DNA of 8,956 bases from Thermoprotei archaeon. Lineage in GTDB: Archaea > Thermoproteota > Thermoprotei > Thermofilales > B15-G2. The notes beneath the pieces are model-generated. The model did not search any database. It was not told where the DNA came from and saw only the letters and a program-made list of their open reading frames with translations. Position numbers and translations under genes: made by a program. The DNA lies in NCBI GenBank assembly GCA_003649445.1, contig QMRV01000073.1:1-8956 (forward strand). The letters run 5' to 3'. Positions 5,255 through 8,956 of this stretch are shown piece by piece. Positions within the stretch are counted from its first letter, which is position 1. Every line of letters starts with the position of its first letter.

Positions 5255-6709
5255 CTAAGCTACTTCTTCGTATTTAATTAACTCGAGTTTATAGCTCCAC
5301 TTATCGTAGTAGAGGTTTCCTCCCCGCCACTCTACTTCGCCGCGCTGATTGTCTACTGGATCAGATCTTATGTGCTGTTTGGGTGGCTCAAATTGTTCTG
5401 AGATAGCTATGTTTGCTACTAGTCTGCAGCGATCTATGTTGCCGAAGTAGAACTCATGGTACTTAGGCTCCTTTATTCTCGCTCCGCCAAAGCTGCAGTC
5501 TGCGTATAGCCAGCCGTAAGGTCTAATGTAGAATTGGGCCCAGTCGTGAGGAGACTGCAGATATGGGTTAATGTACCAGCCTGACTGCCAGCGCGCAGGT
5601 ATACCTGCTATTCTACACAATGTTATAAAAAGTAGTGCCTGCATTCCGCAGTCTCCTTTAAGATTTCTAGCAACATACTCGCTTATACACTCGTAAGTAG
5701 AGTACTCGTAGGCTGAAGCGTATTTTACGTGCGTTGTTATCCAGTAGTAAATTTTCTTCGCTTTGAGGTACGGGTTTTTCTCGCCGCCAACTATTTCTTC
5801 AGCTAATTTCCTTAAGTAAGGTGTGAACACTATGTGAGGGGGTTCTTCTATAATGTACTTTGAGTATATTTCTTCGCTTTCGTCGTAAGGCTCTACTTTG
5901 GAGGGATCTACTTTAAGATAAAATCCTCTTACAGTATACTCGTAGACTACCTCGAACTCTAGGCTCTTATCTTCGTTTTCAACTGTTTGCTCGAAGTAGA
6001 TTGTTCTGTGGATATGGTTTTCGGGGGCAATGTGATTAGGCTCAGGTTTAGCTGAGATAATTTTTACTTCGGGTTGCAGAGGATCTCTGCGTGGAAGAGG
6101 CATCCATACTCTAATTTTCTCGCCGACAGGTACTATTCTGGGCTTAACAGTGATTTTCATTCTAATAGTGTTCTTGACAGGAAGGAGGAATCTTTGTCCA
6201 GTTTTCTGCCCTAACTCTATAAGCTTATCTACGTGTTCGTGGAGAGCTTTTCGAGCTTTTTCACGCTTTTCGTCTACTTTCTTAATTCTTCTTTTTTCAG
6301 CCTCCTCACAGAATCTAAACAAATTGGGTATAAATGTTCTAAAGAACCTTAATTCGCCGTTTATTAGTCTACAGTCAATGTAGCCTTCTTTAATCCACTT
6401 CTCGAAGTCCTCTTCACTTAAATCAGGAATTTCTCCTTTAAGCTTATTGAAAGCTTCTTCTCTCGAGAAAGAGTAATCGTATTCTATTCTCGCGAGCCTC
6501 TCTTTCTCATACTCTAGCCTCAACTTCATTAACTTAGGTGTTCTTTTATCATGAATCCATCTATCAATACAGGCTAAAGCCTGCTTGAATTCTCCTAGTT
6601 CAATTAATCTTCTTACATCGTCTGGGAGACCTGCTACTAAGAACTCCAGCTTGTGCACATAAATTATGAGGTAAAGCAGTATAATAGCCTTTACCTTCAC
6701 CAATACCAT
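5255..6709 (-). CDS. Transglutaminase-like cysteine peptidase-fold protein
   Basis: This 484-residue protein has a C-terminal transglutaminase-like domain (about 295-430) with a complete catalytic triad: Cys354 in KGDCGMQALLF, His388 in SPHDWAQF and Asp404 in YADCSFGG. Before it lie a beta-rich region (180-265) and an N-terminal helical, charged region (28-165; LPDDVRRLIELGEF, DLSEEDFEKWIKEGYID, FFRTFIPNL). Prokaryotic members of this superfamily are mostly peptidases or amidases of unknown substrate, not protein crosslinkers. Residues 1-26 are hydrophobic and could be a membrane anchor if ATG 6709 is the start. GTG 6658, which starts at HKLEFLVAGLPDD, would give a soluble protein, so the location is undecided. 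The gene is divergent from the asparagine synthetase-like gene and shares its control region. Confidence 0.8.
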   Translation of the reverse strand: MVLVKVKAIILLYLIIYVHKLEFLVAGLPDDVRRLIELGEFKQALACIDRWIHDKRTPKLMKLRLEYEKERLARIEYDYSFSREEAFNKLKGEIPDLSEEDFEKWIKEGYIDCRLINGELRFFRTFIPNLFRFCEEAEKRRIKKVDEKREKARKALHEHVDKLIELGQKTGQRFLLPVKNTIRMKITVKPRIVPVGEKIRVWMPLPRRDPLQPEVKIISAKPEPNHIAPENHIHRTIYFEQTVENEDKSLEFEVVYEYTVRGFYLKVDPSKVEPYDESEEIYSKYIIEEPPHIVFTPYLRKLAEEIVGGEKNPYLKAKKIYYWITTHVKYASAYEYSTYECISEYVARNLKGDCGMQALLFITLCRIAGIPARWQSGWYINPYLQSPHDWAQFYIRPYGWLYADCSFGGARIKEPKYHEFYFGNIDRCRLVANIAISEQFEPPKQHIRSDPVDNQRGEVEWRGGNLYYDKWSYKLELIKYEEVA

Positions 6710-6852
6710 GTCGTACAGTAGACGATTTTAGAGAATTTTTCCGTCTAAATATAATATTTTTTGGATAAAAATCGTTTAAATAAGTTATTTTTTATTTAAA
6801 AAACGTCTAAGCGAAGGCAATATTTTTATTCCTTAAAGCCTTCCATTCGCAC
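6710..6852. promoter_or_regulatory. Divergent AT-rich control region with phased repeats
   Basis: This 143-base gap separates the start codons of the transglutaminase-like gene (6709, -) and the asparagine synthetase-like gene (6853, +). Minus-strand TATA-like sequence (TATTATATTTA) lies near 6747-6758. On the plus strand AATATTTTTATT at 6819-6830 is about 28 bases before the ATG, with a second candidate (TTATTTAAAA) at 6792-6801. No ribosome-binding site is seen for either gene. CGTCTAA-type motifs recur through the region and are listed separately. Confidence 0.5.
6742..6810 (+). repeat. Tandem 31-base repeats headed by CGTYTAA, candidate operator
   Basis: CGTCTAA at 6742, CGTTTAA at 6773 and CGTCTAA at 6804 are exactly 31 bases apart. 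The first two full 31-base units agree at 23 of 31 positions by hand alignment; the third keeps only the 7-base head. TAGACG at 6719-6724 is an inverted copy of the head. TTTAAATAA (6775-6783) and TTATTTAAA (6792-6800) form a perfect 9-base dyad within the second unit. The 31-base period is close to three helical turns, so the heads would face the same side of the DNA. The regulator is not known; the adjacent Lrp/AsnC protein is the obvious candidate. Confidence 0.55.
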
Positions 6853-7860
6853 ATGAAGTCGGCTACTATAAAACTAGACCCCGGCCGAGTAGAAGAGTTC
6901 GTAAAATATAGCTATCTTGCCTTAAGAGAGCCTAAGTACAAAGATGTGTTAAAAGTACAGCAGTGGCTACTGTACTACCTCAGAGAGTTCCTGTACGGGA
7001 AAGGCTTTACTGAACTGCTGGCACCTATGGCGAGCCCATGTAGTGACCCCGGTTTGAGAGGCGCGCGCAAACTGAAAACGAGACTCTATGGTGTCGAATA
7101 CGAGCTTACTTCAAGCGTAATAATGTATAAGCAAGCTAGTGTAGCTGGATTAGGGAAAGTATTCTTTGTCGCGAGAAACATTAGAGAAGAGCCCCCAGAA
7201 AACTTGAAGACAGGAAGACATCTCTGCGAATTTACTCAACTCGACGTTGAGTGGGCTTACGCTACAATAGACGATGTAATAAGCTTAGCCGAAGACATGA
7301 TAATTTATGCGTTTACAAAGCTCAAAGAGAAGTGCGGCGGTATTTTAGAGAAATATGGAGTAGAGCTACGTGTACCAAGCAAGCCTTTTAAAAGGCTACG
7401 CTACACTGAGGCAGTTAAACTACTAGAAAAACACGGGTACACGACTCCAGAGGGCAAAGAGTTTACTCAAGAAGGAGAAACTGTTCTCAGCAAAATAGTG
7501 GGAGACTTCGTCTGGATAACGCACTACCCTGTCACCTCTAGAGGATTTTACTACCTGCCAGATCCAGATGAACCAGAGTACAACAGAGATTTCAACCTAC
7601 TTCTGCCTGAAGGCTACGGAGAAGTCATAGATGGAGGCGAACGCGAATATAGGCCGCGTGAAATACGTGAACGCATTAAAATGCTAGGAGAGCCTCTAGA
7701 AAAATACTCTTGGTTCCTAGAGCTAGTCGATCTCGGAATACCGCCCAGCGCGGGCTTCGGTCTTGGTATAGAGAGACTAACACGCTACGTAATGAAGCTA
7801 AAGTACATTTGGGAAGCAGTACCTTTCCCTAAAGTTCCCGGAATAGCTCCCTCGCCTTAA
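6853..7860 (+). CDS. AsnRS-derived asparagine synthetase-like enzyme (class II aaRS catalytic domain only)
   Basis: This 335-residue protein is a class IIb aminoacyl-tRNA synthetase catalytic core related to Asp/AsnRS. Motif 1 is around FTELLAPMASPCSDPG (52-67). Motif 2 runs over NIREEPPENLKTGRHLCEF (109-127), with the R.E and RH.cEF elements. Motif 3 is GFGLGIERLTRYV (301-313). The N-terminal OB-fold that reads the tRNA anticodon is absent, so it cannot act as a normal AsnRS. Archaeal proteins of this form, best known from Pyrococcus abyssi, make asparagine from aspartate, ATP and ammonia through an aspartyl-adenylate. That role fits here but is inferred from family resemblance. The ATG at 6853 is preceded by a TATA-like element about 28 bases away and no ribosome-binding site. 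The Lrp/AsnC regulator follows 44 bases downstream. Confidence 0.82.
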   Translation: MKSATIKLDPGRVEEFVKYSYLALREPKYKDVLKVQQWLLYYLREFLYGKGFTELLAPMASPCSDPGLRGARKLKTRLYGVEYELTSSVIMYKQASVAGLGKVFFVARNIREEPPENLKTGRHLCEFTQLDVEWAYATIDDVISLAEDMIIYAFTKLKEKCGGILEKYGVELRVPSKPFKRLRYTEAVKLLEKHGYTTPEGKEFTQEGETVLSKIVGDFVWITHYPVTSRGFYYLPDPDEPEYNRDFNLLLPEGYGEVIDGGEREYRPREIRERIKMLGEPLEKYSWFLELVDLGIPPSAGFGLGIERLTRYVMKLKYIWEAVPFPKVPGIAPSP

Positions 7861-7904
7861 AGTGGGACACTACATTAATTAATCTCTTCTATTTTTCTTT
7901 CCCA
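7861..7904 (+). promoter_or_regulatory. Short gap with TATA-like and T-rich sequence before the Lrp/AsnC gene
   Basis: ATTAATTAAT at about 7874-7883 lies some 25 bases before the ATG at 7905 and could be a TATA box for a leaderless transcript. It is followed by pyrimidine-rich CTTCTATTTTTCTTTCCC, which could end the upstream transcript. Whether the regulator is co-transcribed with the synthetase-like gene or has its own promoter is open. No CGTCTAA motif is present here. Confidence 0.35.
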
Positions 7905-8396
7905 ATGCTCGATAACGTAGATAAGAAAATACTCGAAATACTACAAAAAGATGGACGAATACCGTTAACACAAATAGCTAAAAAACTAAGAAGAGCTCGC
8001 ACAACAATAAATGACCGTGTCGCCCGTCTTGAAAGAGAAGGCTATATTGTAGGCTATAGAGCAGTAGTCGACCCCGCTAAGATAGGCTTCAATTACTCAG
8101 CTATCGTAATGATTAAAGTAAAAAGAGGAGTTGGAGTAGCTAAATACAATCAAATCGAAATCGCCAAGAAAATAATAGAAGACTGCAGGAAAAAGAAAAA
8201 CATGCCTTTTGTAGAAGAAGCCTACATAGTTACGGGAGTCTACGATATAGCCCTAAAAATATGGATAAAGTCATGGGACCACTTAACAAACTTCCTTATA
8301 TACTACCTAGCTAAACTAGATGAAATAGCTTCAACAGAAACATTCATGATACTAGAAAGAGTACCTAAAACACCACAGCCCTTTCCAGTAGACTAA
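7905..8396 (+). CDS. Lrp/AsnC-family transcriptional regulator
   Basis: The 163-residue protein has the standard family layout. An N-terminal winged helix-turn-helix spans residues 1-50: LDNVDKKILEILQKDGRIPL, then TQIAKKLRRARTTINDRVARL as the helix-turn-helix, then EREGYIVGYRAVVDP. A RAM-type ligand-sensing domain follows at about 63-152. Its effector region is VTGVYDIALKIWI (109-121). An extra basic stretch (AKKIIEDCRKKKNMPF, 87-102) makes this half slightly longer than typical. Such proteins form dimers to octamers, wrap DNA with several phased sites and sense amino acids. The position just downstream of a likely asparagine-forming enzyme suggests it controls that gene or its own, as AsnC does for asnA in bacteria, but the ligand cannot be read from sequence. 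The ATG at 7905 starts at the conserved LD..D motif. Confidence 0.9.
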   Translation: MLDNVDKKILEILQKDGRIPLTQIAKKLRRARTTINDRVARLEREGYIVGYRAVVDPAKIGFNYSAIVMIKVKRGVGVAKYNQIEIAKKIIEDCRKKKNMPFVEEAYIVTGVYDIALKIWIKSWDHLTNFLIYYLAKLDEIASTETFMILERVPKTPQPFPVD

Positions 8397-8445
8397 GTTT
8401 GTAAATTAACTTAATTTAACAGCAACTTAGCTAGTGGATAGTCTT

Positions 8446-8528
8446 CTAGACTAGATGTATTTCAACTATATTATTCCTTGGCCATAAAACTAGCTTAAAC
8501 TTATTTAAAATAGCTCTACTGAGAATAT
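8446..8528 (-). pseudogene. Out-of-frame C-terminal continuation of the clan AA protease
   Basis: If one A is added to the four-A run at 8528-8531 (minus strand), the protease frame passes from LAKK into NILSRAILNKFKLVLW and on to a TAG at 8446-8448. This gives 135 residues in total. The recovered segment has the I-L-x-R-x-x-L-N-x-F-x-L-V-L pattern expected at the C-terminal end of this family (compare the usual ILGRxxLNxF). The stop in the original frame lies inside the LNKF codons. This indicates a real mutation or a base-call error at the homopolymer. Confidence 0.6.
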
Positions 8529-8855
8529 TTTCTTAGCTAAAATGGTTGTATAAATATCGCATAACATTAAAGTGTTGTTCAGTTCTACAAAACCTCTAGA
8601 TTTTCTCAACTCTACTCCATAGCCTCCTGCAAATACTCCATGCACCTTTCTACTCTCATATAAGTGTAGCCCAAGTTTAAGATAATTCTCTAGTGAAAGA
8701 AGTAGACTCCCCGAAAAACCTGTATCTATTTTTGCTTTAACATTTATGCACTTCCGTTTAGTAGGAGAATATACTTTAATAGATACCACAGGTACAGGAG
8801 GATCTTCTTCAAAACTATATTCTCCTTTAACTACTCTATTTCCACTAAACTCCAA
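8505..8855 (-). CDS. Clan AA (retropepsin-like) aspartic protease, apparently frameshifted near its end
   Basis: The frame gives 116 residues with the retropepsin-type active site KIDTGFSGSLLL (42-53; Asp44-Thr45-Gly46), preceded by beta strands VPVVSIKVYSPTKRKCINVKA and followed by a Gly-rich flap-like stretch, HGVFAGGYG (72-80). These small archaeal proteins act as single-domain subunits that would dimerise; their substrates are unknown. The expected last strand and helix are missing from this frame: after LAKK (106-109) it reads IFSVELF and stops. The missing part is present in another frame just downstream (8446-8528), so the gene seems to have lost one base in an A run at 8528-8531. The start is TTG 8855, well placed 8-9 bases after GAGGTGG. 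It overlaps the end of the upstream ORF by 25 bases. Confidence 0.65.
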   Translation of the reverse strand: MEFSGNRVVKGEYSFEEDPPVPVVSIKVYSPTKRKCINVKAKIDTGFSGSLLLSLENYLKLGLHLYESRKVHGVFAGGYGVELRKSRGFVELNNTLMLCDIYTTILAKKIFSVELF

Positions 8856-8956
8856 CCTAGCTCCACCTCTTCTACTTTTTCTTCTCCTATTAACTCGATT
8901 AAACCATGTTTTCCTCCAGCTTTTTCTACTACTTCAGCAGCTTCTTCTAAAGTCTT
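8831..8956 (-). CDS. C-terminal end of an unrecognised ORF (5' end outside window)
   Basis: A minus-strand frame is open from the window edge (8956) to TAG at 8831-8833, giving 41 residues. They are strongly acidic and helical at first (EEAAEVVEKAGG), then GLIELIGEEKVEEVELGWSLVEIE. No family is recognised. The codon pattern (GAA, GTA, AAA, TTA) fits the genome, and the 25-base overlap with the TTG start of the protease is typical of a translationally coupled pair. It could be a small partner gene of the protease or the tail of something larger. Confidence 0.45.
   Translation of the reverse strand, partial: KTLEEAAEVVEKAGGKHGLIELIGEEKVEEVELGWSLVEIE

Noticed and set aside
8431..8454. CTAGT ... 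ACTAG inverted repeat between the convergent regulator and protease genes
   Set aside because: Arms are only 5 bases with a 14-base loop, and the recovered protease C-terminal reading frame covers part of it. Such repeats are expected by chance here.
8505..8535. Programmed -1 frameshift in the clan AA protease gene
   Set aside because: The codons around the A run (AAG AAA ATA) do not form an X XXY YYZ slippery heptamer in the reading phase, and no downstream stem was apparent. A plain one-base loss explains it more simply.
1..8956. Search for tRNA, rRNA, CRISPR arrays, insertion sequences or phage genes
   Set aside because: None was recognised by eye: no regularly spaced repeats with unique spacers, no transposase motifs and no cloverleaf-like segment in the gaps. 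Short or divergent RNA genes could still be missed without a covariance-model search.

Overview
The window looks like ordinary chromosome from a thermophilic archaeon, most likely a member of the Thermoproteota (crenarchaeotes). The protein families are archaeal: a dolichol-phosphate GlcNAc-1-phosphate transferase-like enzyme, a free-standing AsnRS-like catalytic domain, a VapBC pair and an Lrp/AsnC regulator. Codons are rich in AGA, ATA and CTA. Several genes have a TATA box about 25-35 bases before the start codon and no clear ribosome-binding site, which suggests leaderless or short-leader transcripts. GTG and TTG starts occur. Assignment to a particular order is not possible from sequence reading alone.

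Layout. Positions 1-396 (+) hold the C-terminal end of an unrecognised protein, closed by a hairpin. A membrane GT4-type transferase (425-1438, -) runs towards it. A small hypothetical gene (1530-1775, +) meets a glycosylasparaginase-type Ntn hydrolase (1765-2682, -) tail to tail. Upstream of that on the minus strand lies a two-gene unit: dual-specificity phosphatase (3912-4430), then squalene/phytoene synthase-like protein (2849-3889). Next come vapC and vapB (4462-5218) with a perfect inverted repeat over their promoter, and a transglutaminase-like protein (5255-6709). A 143-base AT-rich divergent promoter region (6710-6852) separates these from plus-strand genes for an AsnRS-derived asparagine synthetase-like enzyme (6853-7860) and an Lrp/AsnC regulator (7905-8396). 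The minus-strand right end carries a clan AA aspartic protease-like gene that appears broken by a one-base frameshift (8446-8855), overlapping the end of a further partial ORF.

How the genes may work together. Two themes stand out, both inferred. The first is asparagine: an enzyme probably making Asn sits beside an AsnC-family regulator, and the shared promoter region carries phased 31-base repeats that could be its operator. The second is N-glycan chemistry: an enzyme that probably loads GlcNAc-phosphate on dolichol phosphate lies near an enzyme whose family cuts the GlcNAc-Asn bond. The remaining genes look like independent housekeeping or toxin-antitoxin units. I found no tRNA, rRNA, CRISPR array or insertion sequence, and no stretch over 300 bases lacks a gene.
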